A DNA stretch of 64,000 nt from Shewanella atlantica (lineage in GTDB: Bacteria; Pseudomonadota; Gammaproteobacteria; Enterobacterales; Shewanellaceae), in assembly GCF_003966265.1 (NCBI RefSeq), contig NZ_RXNV01000003.1:62001-126000 (forward strand). The letters are read 5' to 3'. This document shows positions 8,848 through 19,337 of this stretch, one piece after another. Position 1 is the first letter of the stretch, and each line of letters begins with the position of its first letter. Both the position numbers and the translations under genes were made by a program. The notes beneath the pieces are model-generated. The model had not been told where the DNA came from. It worked only from the letters and a program-made list of their open reading frames with translations, and made no database searches.

Positions 8848-10257
8848 CTAACCCTTCGAGATATCCTTCGCTCCCCAATGTGGGAAGTGCTTGCGAACTA
8901 ATGCGTTCATCTCTAACTCAAACTCTGAAAATTCATGTGTTTTCGCTTTTTGGCCTTCGATAGAGTTACGGATCATTCCCGCTCCGACGGTGACATTTGT
9001 GAGTCTATCGATAACGATAAACGCGCCCGTCGAACGGTTAACATCATACGCATCGAACTGTACGGGTTCGGTCACGGCAAAATGACAGTTACCAATCTCA
9101 TTGAGTTCAAGTTGCTGCGCCGGTTGTTTCTCCAGCGTATTTACATCGACTTTATGATTAATGGCATCGGCGTAACCATAAACAGATTTACTACCAACCT
9201 TAATGGCGTACTCGCGGTCGACACATAACGGCTCTTCTGTCATCCAAACCACATCAGCCTCAAAATTACTTACCGAATTGGGCTTATCGTGGGGGCGAAC
9301 CAACATATCACCGCGACTGACATCTATCTCATCTTCGAGTGTCAATGTCACCGCTTCACCGCTACCAGCCTTCTCCAGCTCACCATCGAAGGTTACTATG
9401 GATTTTATGCGGCTCTCTTTACCCGAAGGCAGCGCGACTATAGTGTCACCGACACGGATCTCGCCCGAGCCAATATTGCCACAGAAGCCTCGAAAATCGA
9501 GGTTTGGTCGATTAACATATTGAACCTGAAAGCGAAAAGATTCACTGCTATCTTGCTTCACAGAAACGGTATTTAATAATTTAAGTAGTGTAGAACCCGG
9601 ATACCAGGTCATATGTTTACTCTCATTCACCACGTTATCGCCCTTCAGTGCCGAAATAGGCACAAAGCGAACATCGGTAAATGACAGGTCTTTTGCAAAC
9701 TCGCGATACTCTTTCTTTATCTTCTGATAAGTCGACTGATCATAATCGACAGCATCCATCTTATTGATGGCGATGATCACGTGCTTAATGCCAAGCTGCG
9801 AGCAGATAAAACTATGACGACGAGTCTGAACCTGAACACCGTGCCTAGCATCGATTAAGATAATGGCCAGATCACAGGTCGACGCACCGGTTGCCATATT
9901 GCGGGTGTACTGCTCATGGCCGGGCGTATCGGCAATAATAAATTTTCGTTGCTCGGTGGCGAAATAACGGTAGGCCACATCTATGGTGATCCCCTGCTCC
10001 CGCTCAGACTGAAGACCATCGACCAAGAGCGCCAGGTCAAATGCCTCATCAGTGGTATTGAAACGCTTCGAGTCTTTCTCTATGGCCGCCATCTGATCTT
10101 CGAAGATCATCTTACTATCGAATAACAAACGACCAATCAGAGTAGACTTACCGTCATCGACGCTACCACAGGTCAAAATGCGCAGCATATCTTTGTTTTC
10201 ATGGACTTTCAGATACGCTTCGATGTCAGAAGCAATCAAATTAGAACTGGTGGTCAT
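8848..10257 (-). CDS. cysN: Sulfate adenylyltransferase subunit 1 (GTPase)
   Basis: A 469-residue GTPase subunit of ATP sulfurylase; GTP hydrolysis drives APS formation by CysD. G motifs are clear: GSVDDGKST at 31-39, DTPGHEQ at 110-116 and NKMD at 165-168, followed by EF-Tu-like beta-barrel domains. It has no fused CysC domain, consistent with a separate cysC. The ribosome site AAGGA lies about 7 nt before the ATG. Immediately upstream is a heptanucleotide repeat tract (10271-10310). It follows cysD in the same direction with a 311-bp gap filled by REP elements. Confidence 0.97.
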   Translation of the reverse strand: MTTSSNLIASDIEAYLKVHENKDMLRILTCGSVDDGKSTLIGRLLFDSKMIFEDQMAAIEKDSKRFNTTDEAFDLALLVDGLQSEREQGITIDVAYRYFATEQRKFIIADTPGHEQYTRNMATGASTCDLAIILIDARHGVQVQTRRHSFICSQLGIKHVIIAINKMDAVDYDQSTYQKIKKEYREFAKDLSFTDVRFVPISALKGDNVVNESKHMTWYPGSTLLKLLNTVSVKQDSSESFRFQVQYVNRPNLDFRGFCGNIGSGEIRVGDTIVALPSGKESRIKSIVTFDGELEKAGSGEAVTLTLEDEIDVSRGDMLVRPHDKPNSVSNFEADVVWMTEEPLCVDREYAIKVGSKSVYGYADAINHKVDVNTLEKQPAQQLELNEIGNCHFAVTEPVQFDAYDVNRSTGAFIVIDRLTNVTVGAGMIRNSIEGQKAKTHEFSEFELEMNALVRKHFPHWGAKDISKG

Positions 10258-10270
10258 TTTTATTCCTTAT

Positions 10271-10310
10271 CTTCGAGCTTCGAGCTTCGAGCTTCGAGCT
10301 TCGAGCTTCG
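10271..10310. repeat. Heptanucleotide tandem repeat (CTTCGAG, about 5.7 copies) upstream of cysN
   Basis: Five perfect 7-bp units plus a partial unit lie directly before the cysN ribosome-binding site (minus-strand reading CTCGAAG). Such short tandem tracts change length by slippage. Whether this affects cysN expression is unknown. Confidence 0.93.
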
Positions 10311-10388
10311 AAAAAAGCTTGCTCACGATTAAATCAATATTCAATATTTTCAAAAAAGCGCTAAATCTATGTAGAGGTTGGCTTCTCT

Positions 10389-10558
10389 CTGTAGGAGCGC
10401 GCTTTAGCCGCGAGCTTTTGGCCGTGTTTGTATCATCGTTCCCGGCTAAAGCCGGTCCTACATAATCAAACAATTCGCCATCCTTCTACGTAGGAGCGTG
10501 CTTCAGCCGCGAAGCTTTTAACAACCTACTGTGCCATTCCCGGCTAAAGCTGGTCCTA
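10389..10558. repeat. REP cluster between cysD and cysN
   Basis: Two forward GTAGGAGCG units (near 10391, 10491) alternate with two reverse CCGGCTAAAGC units (near 10442, 10538). Because cysD and cysN are normally one operon, these palindromes would lie inside the transcript and could affect mRNA stability or attenuate cysN. Confidence 0.88.
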
Positions 10559-10568
10559 CCAACTAACG

Positions 10569-11474
10569 CTAAAAATACCCTTCCATCTTTTTCTTTTCCA
10601 TCGAGCCGGCCGAGTCGTTATCGATGACACGTCCCTGACGCTCAGATGTGGTACAGAGCAGCATCTCTTGAATAATTTCCGGCAAGGTTTGCGCTTGTGA
10701 CTCAACCGCACCGGTTAAGGGGTAACAACCTAAGGTTCTGAAACGCACCATCTTGGTTTGCACATCTTCACCAGGTTCAATCGGCATACGCTCGTCATCG
10801 ACCATAATCAGGGTGCCATCACGTTCGACGACCGGGCGCTCGGATGCCAGATAAAGAGAGGGGATCTCAATACCTTCTAAATAGATGTACTGCCAGATAT
10901 CAAGTTCGGTCCAGTTAGAGAGCGGGAAAACTCGAATGCTTTCACCTTTATCCACCTTACCGTTATAAATACTCCACAGTTCAGGGCGTTGGTTCTTAGG
11001 ATCCCAGCGATGTTTACTATCTCGGAAAGAGTAAACACGCTCCTTGGCACGAGACTTCTCTTCATCGCGGCGCGCACCGCCGAAAGCGGCATCGAAACCA
11101 TGCATATCCAGCGCTTGCTTAAGCCCTTCAGTCTTCATGATGTCCGTGTGCTTTGCGCTGCCATGGGTAAATGGGCCAACTCCCATCTCCATGCCACGGG
11201 GATTTTTATGTACGATTAAATCGAAGCCGTATTTCTCAGCCATCTTGTCACGAAACTCAATCATCTCCTTGAATTTCCAGTTAGTATCGACGTGCATCAA
11301 AGGGAACGGGATTTTTCCCGGATAGAATGCCTTACGAGCCAGATGCAGCAATACAGAGGAGTCTTTACCTACTGAATAGAGCATCACAGGATTATCAAAC
11401 TCAGCGGCAACTTCACGCATAATTTGAATCGACTCAGCTTCCAGCTGCTTAAGGTGGGTTAGATGTTTTGACAT
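10569..11474 (-). CDS. cysD: Sulfate adenylyltransferase subunit 2
   Basis: A 301-residue ATP-PP-loop enzyme catalysing adenylation of sulfate with CysN. The PP-loop [12 protein letters not shown] is at 34-45, and [12 protein letters not shown] with the C-terminal [21 protein letters not shown] are diagnostic of CysD. The ATG at 11474 was chosen because [15 protein letters not shown] is the conserved N-terminus and a GGAAA ribosome site precedes it; an in-frame start 63 bp upstream adds an unmatched tail. It is the first gene of the sulfate-activation cluster; four direct repeats lie in the upstream region. Confidence 0.97.
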   Translation of the reverse strand: MSKHLTHLKQLEAESIQIMREVAAEFDNPVMLYSVGKDSSVLLHLARKAFYPGKIPFPLMHVDTNWKFKEMIEFRDKMAEKYGFDLIVHKNPRGMEMGVGPFTHGSAKHTDIMKTEGLKQALDMHGFDAAFGGARRDEEKSRAKERVYSFRDSKHRWDPKNQRPELWSIYNGKVDKGESIRVFPLSNWTELDIWQYIYLEGIEIPSLYLASERPVVERDGTLIMVDDERMPIEPGEDVQTKMVRFRTLGCYPLTGAVESQAQTLPEIIQEMLLCTTSERQGRVIDNDSAGSMEKKKMEGYF

Positions 11475-11543
11475 ATCGATTTCCGTGTAAACGATTGTAA
11501 AAATAACTTTTGCAAGCTCATACTTTACTGCTCCCAATTAGTG

Positions 11544-11592
11544 TCACTTGAGTTGTCACTTAAGTAGTATCACTTGAGCACTGTAACTTGAG
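11544..11592. promoter_or_regulatory. Four direct repeats (TCACTTGAG-type) upstream of cysD
   Basis: Copies of TCACTTGAG (or one-base variants) begin at 11544, 11556, 11570 and 11584, spaced 12, 14 and 14 bp. They lie 70-118 bp upstream of the cysD start. The arrangement resembles an operator made of direct repeats, possibly for a sulfur regulator such as CysB, but no motif match proves that. The interval 11593-11849 holds nothing else I can identify. Confidence 0.4.
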
Positions 11593-11849
11593 CCAAAGCA
11601 TCAGATAGAACCAACTGTTTATTAACCTGATACTTCACAGCCATTAACATACCATGCTCTAACTAAAGAGAAGCAAACCAAATACAATCAAGACTAAAAT
11701 ATCGTCAGGATGACGCTCTGAAATAATCATACCCACGGCAGAAATGATTTTAAAGTTATAAAAGCAATAACACTTATACCAAAATGAAATATAAAGTTCT
11801 TAATTGTATGTTCAAGCCCTATATCTTTGATTCCTTATGCGTGCTTTAG

Positions 11850-12614
11850 CCGTTGTAGGAGCGCGCTTCAGCCGCGAATCTTTGGCCGTGTTTGTAGCAT
11901 CATTCCCGGCTGAAGCCGGTCCTACACAATCAAACAATTCGTAGCCTTCGTTGTAGGAGCGTGCTTCAGCCGCGAGCTTTTGCCATGTTTGTATCATCAC
12001 CCCGGCTAAAGCCGGTCCTACACAATCAAACCATTCATAACCTTCGTTGTAGGAGCGTGCTTTAGCCGCGAAGCTTTTGCCGTGTTTGTATCATCATTCC
12101 CGGCTGAAGCCGGTCCTACACAATCAAACAATCCGCCAACCTTAAATGTAGGAGCGTGCTTTAGCCGCGAAGCTTTTGCCGTGTTTGTACCCTCATTCCC
12201 GGCTAAAACCGGTCCTACACAATCAAACCATTCGCAACCTTCGTTGTTGGAGCGTGCTTTAGCCGCGAAGCTTTTTGCCGTGTTTGTATCATCATTCCCG
12301 GCTAAAGCCGGTCCTACACAATCAAACCATTCACAATCTTCGTTGTAGGAGCGTGCTTCAGCCGCGAGCTTTTGCCGTGTTTATAGCATCATTCCCGGCT
12401 AAATCCGGTCCTACATAATCAAACAATCCGCCAACCTTAAATGTAGGAGTGCTCTTCAGCCGCGAAGCTTTTGCCGTGTTTGTATCATCATTCCCGGCTG
12501 AAGCCGGTCCTACACAATCAAACAATTCGCAGCTTTCGTTGTAGGAGCGTGCTTTAGCCGCGAAGCTTTTGCCGTGTTTGTATCATCATTCCCGGCTAAA
12601 GCCGGTCCTACACA
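11850..12614. repeat. Eight-copy tandem REP array, about 98-bp period
   Basis: Forward heads at 11854, 11952, 12048, 12147, 12245, 12344, 12442 and 12540 (spacings 98, 96, 99, 98, 99, 98, 98). Unit structure matches the 6301-7019 array, but the linkers carry their own variants (GCCGTGTTTGTATC), and units at 12147 and 12442 share a distinct linker (CCAACCTTAAATG). The array ends about 80 bp before the beta-CASP gene. Long open frames over it are artefacts of the repeat. Confidence 0.94.
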
Positions 12615-12693
12615 ATAGACAAATACCGCTTGCTCTCCCTTTGAAAGGCTATATATTCAAATAGGATAGAGACAAACATACAGGGAGTGTATT

Positions 12694-14274
12694 TTGCCAA
12701 GAACTCAAACCATAGCTTGCAAACAGGCTGTAGAGATAATTCATCACGGTGCGGTGAATGGTGTCACAGGCTCCTGCCATCAACTCGTAATCAATGAAAA
12801 AAGCAGCCTGCTTATCGACTGTGGTCTGTTTCAGGGGGCAGAAACAGCCGGAGTCTCGAATGCTGAACAGTTAGAAATAGCATTCGATATAGGCACTGTC
12901 ACAGCATTACTGGTCACACACTGCCATATCGACCATGTTGGACGTATCCCCTACCTTTTGGCAGCCGGATTTGACCAACCTATTTTTGCGACTACCGCGA
13001 CAGCAGCGCTGCTGCCTATGGTCATCGAAGATGCTATCCGCGTCGGTGTCACTAAAGATAAGAGGCTTATCAAGCTGTATCTGAAGAAGTTGAAAGAATT
13101 ACTCGTTCCTGTCGAATATAACCACTGGTTTCCACTCGAAGTAAACCTAACCAAATCCGCTCAAAGCACTAATAAAGTCACCAGCAAGATTAATAGCGAG
13201 GTAGATAGCGCAGTCGATAACAAGCCCTGCACATCTTGCTTTAGTAAGGCCAAAGCAAAATTTAAACCTGCGGGCCATATTCTGGGCTCAGCCTACATAG
13301 AGATAGAGCTAAGTGCTCCCAAGGCAGATAAAACCAGCAGCAAAGATCTGAATAAACATAGAGTCGTTTTTTCAGGGGATCTGGGGGCTACCTATACACC
13401 TCTGCTTGCCAGCCCCAAGAGCCCCTACCGGGCGGATACCCTAATCATCGAGTCCACTTATGGCGACAGAAACCATCAGGGACGTAAGACACGAACGCAA
13501 AGCCTGAGAAGAGTGATAGAGAAAGCAGTGTCAGACAATGGGGTGGTACTCATTCCCGCCTTTAGCATAGGGCGAACTCAGGAGCTGTTATATGAACTCG
13601 AACAGATCATTTTTCAGCAGGGCCAGCTATCCAATCCACAAGAAAGTAGCAAGAGATGGCAATCTCAAATGTGGGAAAGCATAGAAATCATTGTCGACTC
13701 ACCACTAGCGGCAAACTTTACAAAAAAGTATCTTGAGTTCAAACAGCTATGGGACAGTGAGGCCAGGCAAAGACTAAAACATCACAGGCATCCACTCGAC
13801 TTCGACCAACTCTATACTGTCGACAGTCACGATGAACACATGTCCACGGTAGAATACCTATCTAAAAGAGATAAACCCGCCATAGTCATCGCCGCAAGCG
13901 GCATGTGCAGTGGGGGGAGGATAATGAACTACCTGCAACAGTTTATCGACGAGCCGACCGCAGACATTCTATTTGTGGGATATCAGGCACAGGGAACGCC
14001 GGGACGCGATATTCAGACCTATGGTCCAAGGGGAGGTTATGTCGTTCTTGATGGCAACAAGCGCGATATTAAAGCCGGCGTGCACACCATCAGCGGCTAT
14101 TCGGCTCATGCAGATCAATCGAACCTCATCAACTTCGTCAAACGTATGCACCATAAACCTAAGCATATACGCATAGTCCATGGCGATGATGAGGCTAAGG
14201 AGGCATTAGCGGTAGAGTATAGAAAGTTGTTGCCCGAGGCTGAGATAGTGATAGGACTACACAGAGAAAGATAA
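12694..14274 (+). CDS. Beta-CASP metallo-beta-lactamase family RNase-like protein
   Basis: A 526-residue cytoplasmic protein of the CPSF/Ysh1-like metallo-beta-lactamase group, likely an RNA endonuclease or exonuclease. The zinc motif HCHIDH is at 76-81; downstream come FSGDLGATYTPLL, the beta-CASP ESTYGDRNH block, GMCSGGRIMNYL, and a C-terminal RMMBL region with GYSAHADQ. Residues about 150-190 contain a Ser/Lys-rich insertion before PAGHILGSAYIEI. The start is a TTG: AGGGAG at 12682-12687 lies 6 nt upstream and no ATG is near. It is a monocistronic gene between REP clusters. The natural substrate is unknown. Confidence 0.85.
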   Translation: MPRTQTIACKQAVEIIHHGAVNGVTGSCHQLVINEKSSLLIDCGLFQGAETAGVSNAEQLEIAFDIGTVTALLVTHCHIDHVGRIPYLLAAGFDQPIFATTATAALLPMVIEDAIRVGVTKDKRLIKLYLKKLKELLVPVEYNHWFPLEVNLTKSAQSTNKVTSKINSEVDSAVDNKPCTSCFSKAKAKFKPAGHILGSAYIEIELSAPKADKTSSKDLNKHRVVFSGDLGATYTPLLASPKSPYRADTLIIESTYGDRNHQGRKTRTQSLRRVIEKAVSDNGVVLIPAFSIGRTQELLYELEQIIFQQGQLSNPQESSKRWQSQMWESIEIIVDSPLAANFTKKYLEFKQLWDSEARQRLKHHRHPLDFDQLYTVDSHDEHMSTVEYLSKRDKPAIVIAASGMCSGGRIMNYLQQFIDEPTADILFVGYQAQGTPGRDIQTYGPRGGYVVLDGNKRDIKAGVHTISGYSAHADQSNLINFVKRMHHKPKHIRIVHGDDEAKEALAVEYRKLLPEAEIVIGLHRER

Positions 14275-14285
14275 ATACGCCCTTA

Positions 14286-14560
14286 GTTGTAGGAGCGTGC
14301 TTTAGCCGCGAAGCTTTTAGCTATAAATTGAATCAGCCGCGAGCTTCTACCTGTATTTGTTTCATCCTTCCCGGCTAAAGCCGGTCCTACACAATCAAAA
14401 AACGCAAAAGCCTGTATAGGCATCTGCTTATCATCTTTCTCGACTAAAGAGATCTTACATTAAGACCAATCCTACACAATGCAATAATTCACTGCACTAA
14501 TTCACTGTACTAATTCACTGTGCTATCGCGTAGGAGCGTGCTTCAGCCGCGAATCTTATA
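14286..14560. repeat. REP elements after the beta-CASP gene
   Basis: A forward GTAGGAGCGTGCTTTAGCCG unit near 14290, a reverse CCGGCTAAAGCCGGTC unit near 14370, and a solitary forward unit near 14531. A short run of TTCACTG-type direct repeats lies at about 14487-14520. No gene is seen in 14275-14629. Confidence 0.85.
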
Positions 14561-14629
14561 AAACTCAAAAATACTATCGTGAGAAACAAGTTGAAAGCCG
14601 GAAGCTAAAGTGATGAGTACCAAAAAAGA

Positions 14630-14989
14630 TCACTCTGCATAAGCAAGGTCTCCTTCATCTTGATCACTCACCGCCATTTCAAACATGGCATGTGTCCCCT
14701 CTTCGTGCTTGAGGCTATCTTGAGAAACCCTATTCATTTTTTCATGATTAATTCTAACCAGGCAGTTTCTAATTCGTTGATCTTTTTTTTCATTGGCCTT
14801 TTCCCATCCAAATACTAGCTTATCTGCAGCCCAAATTGCTTTTGACTCTGAGGTGCACCTAGCTAATGCATTATCTGCAGATACTGCAACCGTCAATAAA
14901 AACGGGGCAGTCTTAAATACCAAACCTAAAGTCTTAATAAAATACCGACGAAAATGATTTTTCTTATAGCCCTGAGTATGTACCTGCAT
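14630..14989 (-). CDS. Hypothetical secreted protein
   Basis: A 119-residue protein that I do not recognise. Residues 1-20 are basic, followed by a hydrophobic stretch (TLGLVFKTAPFLLTVAVSA) and a likely signal-peptidase site near DNALA-RC at 44. The mature part is short, charged and has two cysteines (in RCTSES and RNCLVRINHE). A good ribosome site, AAAAGGA, lies about 8 nt before the ATG, which is the main reason to accept it. The neighbours give no functional clue. It could be periplasmic. Confidence 0.5.
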   Translation of the reverse strand: MQVHTQGYKKNHFRRYFIKTLGLVFKTAPFLLTVAVSADNALARCTSESKAIWAADKLVFGWEKANEKKDQRIRNCLVRINHEKMNRVSQDSLKHEEGTHAMFEMAVSDQDEGDLAYAE

Positions 14990-15245
14990 TTGTAAATCCT
15001 TTTAACATTAGATGTTTATACGGTTTATTGGCAAAGAACTGTACTCGCTTTTAAGTATTTACTCTATTAATAATAGTCACACGGAGGAGGTTGTTTATAG
15101 AATTTGAGATCGGCGTCAAAAAACTGTCACCAGCACAACTTCTGCCATATACATAACTCAGAAAAGGCTAATATTTACACAACAATATGATTAACGCTAG
15201 AACTACAATAATTTATAAAAAATCATACATTACAGAAACTTGCTA

Positions 15246-15440
15246 AATTGTAGGAACGCGCTTCAGCCGCGAAACTTTCAAGACCCCAAAAAGCTTTCCT
15301 TGGCTAAATCCGCGCCTACATAAGAGACTAATCCCCAGCCCTCAGTAGGAGCGCGCTTTAGCCGCGAAGCTTTTATCCGATATATCGAATCAGCCATGAA
15401 ATGTTCACAACATCATTCCCGGCTAAAGCCGGTCCTACAT
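15246..15440. repeat. REP elements between hypothetical gene and glmM
   Basis: Forward units near 15249 (with a GTAGGAACG head) and 15343, and reverse units near 15300 (degraded) and 15420. The region 14990-15245 is A+T rich and shows no gene. The stretch 15500-15590 contains GCGAAGCGTTC and TTCCGTAGCG pieces of the second repeat family described for the polysaccharide locus. Confidence 0.8.
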
Positions 15441-15443
15441 AAG

Positions 15444-15479
15444 AAAAAAAGCCCGCCCTAAATAAATAGGGCGGGCTTC
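15444..15479 (-). terminator. Rho-independent terminator of the polysaccharide locus
   Basis: On the minus strand an 11-bp G+C-rich stem (AGCCCGCCCTA / TAGGGCGGGCT) with a 6-nt loop is followed by a run of seven T. It lies 120 bp beyond the glmM stop and is the first strong terminator after the locus, so it probably marks the end of the transcript. The plus-strand side lacks a clean T run. Confidence 0.88.
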
Positions 15480-15599
15480 GATGTTTTTCTTTCACTTCAA
15501 ACTGACAACTTTGATCTTTCGCTAAGCGAAGCGTTCATGTAGCCAAAGGCCTTTCCGTAGCGCAGAGTTCTGTAGTCGCTTGCGACGTTCGTCTTAGCT

Positions 15600-16952
15600 T
15601 TAAGCTTCACTCACGGCTTTAGCAATATTCTCAGCCTGTTCCTGAGTCATATTAATATCGGTAGACTCTACCATAACCCTTATCAAAGGCTCTGTTCCTG
15701 ACTTTCGCAGTAATACACGGCCATTTTCAGCGAGTATCTTCTCAGCATCTATAACCGCCTGCTTAACCGCTTCTGACGCAATAATTTCATCAGCATTGTT
15801 CTGAGTAAGACGAACATTAATCAATACTTGTGGAAGTTTAGTCATACCAGCTACAACATTGGCTAATTTCGAATTGGCTTGCAAAACAGCTTGCAATACT
15901 AATAACGAAGCAACAATGCCATCGCCAGTCGATGCATAGTTAAGATCTAAGATATGACCCGAACCTTCACCACCAATTTTCCAACCAGTCGCTTTAAGCT
16001 GCTCAACAACATAGCGGTCGCCCACTTTGGCGCGCACAAAAGGGATATCAAGCTCTTTTAAAGCGATTTCCAACCCTAAGTTAGACATTAAAGTCCCAAC
16101 AACCCCACCATCAAGTGAACTGTTTCTTTTACCAGCTTGGGCCAAAATATATAGAATCTGGTCACCATCAACCACATGACCATTATGGTCAACAAACATC
16201 ACCCGGTCAGCATCACCATCCAGGGCAATACCTAAATCAGCCTCGTGCACCATAACCGCTGTTTGTAAACTGTCTAAGCTTGTAGCACCGCATTGTGCAT
16301 TAATGTTGAGTCCATTAGGCTTATCATTAATGCTAATAACTTCAGCGCCTAGCTCCCTGTAGACATTTGGCGCGATATGATAGGCAGCCCCGTTAGCACT
16401 ATCAACAACAATCTTAAGCCCAGCGAGTGTTAAATCATTAGCGAATACGCCTTTGCAGAATTCAATGTAGCGACCGGCTGCATCGTTAATTCGCCTAACT
16501 TTACCCAAATCTGCTGAATCTACGCATTCCATTGCATTGTGGTTAATGGCTTTGTCTAACAAAGCTTCGATTTCTAATTCTTGAGCGTCATTTAGCTTAG
16601 TACCCGAATTAGAGAAAAACTTAATGCCATTATCGCAAAAAGGGTTATGTGATGCACTAATCACCACGCCGGCATCAGCACGAAAAGTTGTTGCTAGATA
16701 GGCCACCGCAGGAGTAGGCATTGGCCCCACTAACGCAACATTAATCCCAGCCGCAGATAAACCTGCCTCCATTGCAGACTCAAGCATATAACCACTAATC
16801 CGTGTATCCTTGCCGATTAACACCTCTTTAGTGCCTGACGATGCCAGCACAGTGCCTGCCGCCCAACCCAATTTCATTGCAAAATCGGGTGTAATAGGAA
16901 ACTCACCCACTTTCCCGCGAACACCATCGGTACCAAAATATTGACGAGACAT
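15600..16952 (-). CDS. glmM: Phosphoglucosamine mutase family protein
   Basis: A 450-residue enzyme converting glucosamine-6-phosphate to glucosamine-1-phosphate on the way to UDP-GlcNAc. The active-site serine loop SASHNP is at 99-104, the metal loop is DGDADR near 240, the sugar loop is GGEGSGHI, and the phosphate loop is [23 protein letters not shown] precedes the ATG. Most gammaproteobacteria carry an essential glmM next to folP/ftsH, so this copy at the end of a polysaccharide locus is probably a second one serving that locus; this cannot be checked here. A decayed paralogue lies 2.4 kb upstream, across ugd and galU. Confidence 0.93.
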   Translation of the reverse strand: MSRQYFGTDGVRGKVGEFPITPDFAMKLGWAAGTVLASSGTKEVLIGKDTRISGYMLESAMEAGLSAAGINVALVGPMPTPAVAYLATTFRADAGVVISASHNPFCDNGIKFFSNSGTKLNDAQELEIEALLDKAINHNAMECVDSADLGKVRRINDAAGRYIEFCKGVFANDLTLAGLKIVVDSANGAAYHIAPNVYRELGAEVISINDKPNGLNINAQCGATSLDSLQTAVMVHEADLGIALDGDADRVMFVDHNGHVVDGDQILYILAQAGKRNSSLDGGVVGTLMSNLGLEIALKELDIPFVRAKVGDRYVVEQLKATGWKIGGEGSGHILDLNYASTGDGIVASLLVLQAVLQANSKLANVVAGMTKLPQVLINVRLTQNNADEIIASEAVKQAVIDAEKILAENGRVLLRKSGTEPLIRVMVESTDINMTQEQAENIAKAVSEA

Positions 16953-16997
16953 ATCATCCTTAACAAATGATTGAGAATTAAAAATAAAAAGAAATAA

Positions 16998-17025
16998 AAA
17001 GCCAAATCAAAAATGATTTGGCTTT
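16998..17025 (-). terminator. Hairpin between galU and glmM
   Basis: A perfect 11-bp stem (AAGCCAAATCA / TGATTTGGCTT) with a T-rich 3' flank on the minus strand (TTTTTATTTC). It looks like a weak terminator or attenuator that would reduce glmM relative to galU. RfaH-modified polymerase could read through it. Confidence 0.6.
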
Positions 17026-17046
17026 ATAAAAAAACATTACTTAAAG

Positions 17047-17934
17047 TTAACTAAGCTCCAAAAGTGCCATGACCTGCTTCTTAAAATCAGCGCCAAACAT
17101 CTTATCTTTAAGGCCATATTCAACAAACGCACTCATGTAGCCAAGCTTGTCGCCGCAATCGTGCGACTTGCCTGTCATGTGAAATGCTTCTACGGTATCG
17201 GATTCGATCAACATATCGATAGCATCGGTAAGTTGAATTTCATCGCCTGCACCAGCAGGGGTCTTTGCTAATAAGTCCCAAATTTTCTCGGATAAGACAT
17301 AACGGCCAACAACGGCAAGATTTGACGGTGCCTCACCAACAGCAGGTTTCTCAACCATATTAGTGATCACTGTTGATTCGCCAGCACACAAACCAACACC
17401 ATCACAATCGGCAATTCCATACTTATTGACATCTTCACTCGCAACAGGTGCAACCATAATCTGACTAGCCAAAGTAGACTGAAAACGACCAATCATGGCA
17501 GCTAAATTTTCACTGGTTTGGTTAGCTGTGTATTCATCTAAAATCACATCAGGTAATACAACAGCAAATGGGTTATTACCGATGCAAGGTTTAGCACACA
17601 ACACCGCGTGCCCAAGTCCTTTAGCTTCCCCCTGACGTACCTGCATAATGGTCACATCTTTAGGACAAATTGATTGAACTTCATCTAGCAATTGGCGCTT
17701 TACACGCTTCTCTAACGTAGATTCCAATTCATAGGAGGTATCAAAGTGATTTTCAATGGCATTTTTACTTGCATGGGTTACTAACACTATCTCTTTAATA
17801 CCAGCGCTTACACACTCTTTGACAATGTATTGGATGAGTGGCTTGTCAACTAATGGTAACATCTCTTTGGGAATGGCTTTGGTAGCGGGTAACATGCGCG
17901 TACCAAGGCCAGCAACAGGAATTACTACTTTCAT
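17047..17934 (-). CDS. galU: UTP--glucose-1-phosphate uridylyltransferase
   Basis: A 295-residue enzyme making UDP-glucose. The N-terminus [23 protein letters not shown] is the classic nucleotide loop, with [10 protein letters not shown] (metal strand) and [21 protein letters not shown] further on. AAGGATTAAA precedes the ATG. It lies 82 bp downstream of ugd, whose substrate it makes, and so belongs to a UDP-glucuronate module at the end of the locus. Confidence 0.96.
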   Translation of the reverse strand: MKVVIPVAGLGTRMLPATKAIPKEMLPLVDKPLIQYIVKECVSAGIKEIVLVTHASKNAIENHFDTSYELESTLEKRVKRQLLDEVQSICPKDVTIMQVRQGEAKGLGHAVLCAKPCIGNNPFAVVLPDVILDEYTANQTSENLAAMIGRFQSTLASQIMVAPVASEDVNKYGIADCDGVGLCAGESTVITNMVEKPAVGEAPSNLAVVGRYVLSEKIWDLLAKTPAGAGDEIQLTDAIDMLIESDTVEAFHMTGKSHDCGDKLGYMSAFVEYGLKDKMFGADFKKQVMALLELS

Positions 17935-17949
17935 TTTAATCCTTAAATG

Positions 17950-17973
17950 AAAAAAGCTTAACTAGGTTAAGCT
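17950..17973 (-). terminator. Hairpin between ugd and galU
   Basis: On the minus strand, AGCTTAAC-CTA-GTTAAGCT forms an 8-bp stem followed by TTTTTC. It has the form of a weak terminator in the short ugd-galU gap, paralleling the one between galU and glmM. Confidence 0.55.
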
Positions 17974-18016
17974 CTTAAATAATTTGCTACAAAACTACTA
18001 AAACAGAAGTGGTTAC

Positions 18017-19186
18017 TTACATGTCATTTCCGAATAGATCTCTAGTGTAAACCTTATCGGCTACATCTGCGATCTCTTCAACCATACGGTTCGATACTAT
18101 AACATCGGACATCTGCTTAAATTCAGCCAAGTCTTTGACTACACGAGAATGGAAGAACTCAACTTCATCGAGTACTGGCTCATAAACAACCACTTCGATG
18201 CCTTTGGCTTTGATTCGCTTCATAATACCTTGAATCGAAGATGCTCTGAAGTTATCTGAACCACTCTTCATTATTAAGCGATATATGCCGACTATAGTAG
18301 GATTTCTCTTAATAATTGCACTGGCAACAAAGTCTTTTCGAGTGGTGTTCGCATCAACGATGGCACCAATCAAGCTATTAGGTACATCCGCATAGTTTGC
18401 ACGTAACTGCTTAGTATCTTTAGGTAGGCAATAGCCGCCATAACCAAATGATGGGTTATTATAATGACTACCGATGCGAGGGTCTAAACCGACCCCTTCA
18501 ATGATCTGTCGAGCATTTAAACCATGCGTTTCGGCATACGTATCAAGCTCATTGAAATAGGCAACGCGCATCGCCAGATAGGTATTTGAAAATAGTTTGA
18601 CCGCTTCGGCTTCGGTCGAATCAGTAAAAAGCAGTGGAATATCATTTTTAAGTGCCGCTTCTGATAACAGATTAGCAAAAACTCTAGCACGCTCGGAGCG
18701 CTCACCGATAATGATACGAGACGGATGCAGGTTATCGTATAAGGCTGTGCCTTCACGTAAAAACTCAGGAGAAAAGATAACATTGTCACACTCGAACTTT
18801 TCACGAACCGATTCAGTAAACCCAACCGGTACTGTTGACTTAATCACGATAACAGCATCAGGGTTTATCGCCAATACATCTTGAATAACTGATTCAACAG
18901 AAGACGTATTAAAGTAATTGGTTTGAGGATCATAGTCAGTTGGCGTAGCAACTATGACATAATCAGCATCAGTGTAAGCGAGTTGCTTATCACAGGTAGC
19001 CGTCAACTTTAATGATTTGGTTGCTAAATAATGTTCAATTTCATTATCAGCAATCGGCGATCGTTGATCGTTAATTAGAGCCACTTTTTCTGCAATAATA
19101 TCTACAGCGATAACTTCATTTTTTTGTGCCAGTAATACAGCATTCGAGAGACCAACATAGCCAGTCCCCGCTATAGCGATTTTCAT
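18017..19186 (-). CDS. ugd: UDP-glucose 6-dehydrogenase
   Basis: A 389-residue NAD-dependent enzyme oxidising UDP-glucose to UDP-glucuronate. Residues 1-15 ([15 protein letters not shown]) form the Rossmann loop. KSTVPVGF and [18 protein letters not shown] are conserved, and the catalytic cysteine is in [13 protein letters not shown]. Length matches the short bacterial Ugd class. It is followed by galU and preceded by the decayed glmM copy. Confidence 0.96.
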   Translation of the reverse strand: MKIAIAGTGYVGLSNAVLLAQKNEVIAVDIIAEKVALINDQRSPIADNEIEHYLATKSLKLTATCDKQLAYTDADYVIVATPTDYDPQTNYFNTSSVESVIQDVLAINPDAVIVIKSTVPVGFTESVREKFECDNVIFSPEFLREGTALYDNLHPSRIIIGERSERARVFANLLSEAALKNDIPLLFTDSTEAEAVKLFSNTYLAMRVAYFNELDTYAETHGLNARQIIEGVGLDPRIGSHYNNPSFGYGGYCLPKDTKQLRANYADVPNSLIGAIVDANTTRKDFVASAIIKRNPTIVGIYRLIMKSGSDNFRASSIQGIMKRIKAKGIEVVVYEPVLDEVEFFHSRVVKDLAEFKQMSDVIVSNRMVEEIADVADKVYTRDLFGNDM

Positions 19187-19337
19187 ATGTAACCCAAAAT
19201 ATTAGTATGACGAAATTGATCTAAAACTTTCAACTAAGAAGTTAAATGTAATCAGAGAGAAGCTTTCTATAAAAATTTATATTCAGAAGAATACATACAC
19301 ATTTTTGCTTTTATTATGAAACGTGAAACTTTTCTTA

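Noticed and set aside
3088..12348. Apparent small proteins with recurring RSVLQPRSF / FPAKAGPT sequences over REP clusters
   Set aside because: They are translations of REP units in stop-poor frames, lack ribosome sites and have no independent conservation signal.
6301..12614. Regularly spaced repeats resembling CRISPR arrays at 6301-7019 and 11850-12614
   Set aside because: The whole 98-99 bp unit is conserved, including the parts that would be spacers, the repeats are palindromic REP hairpins, and no cas gene is present.
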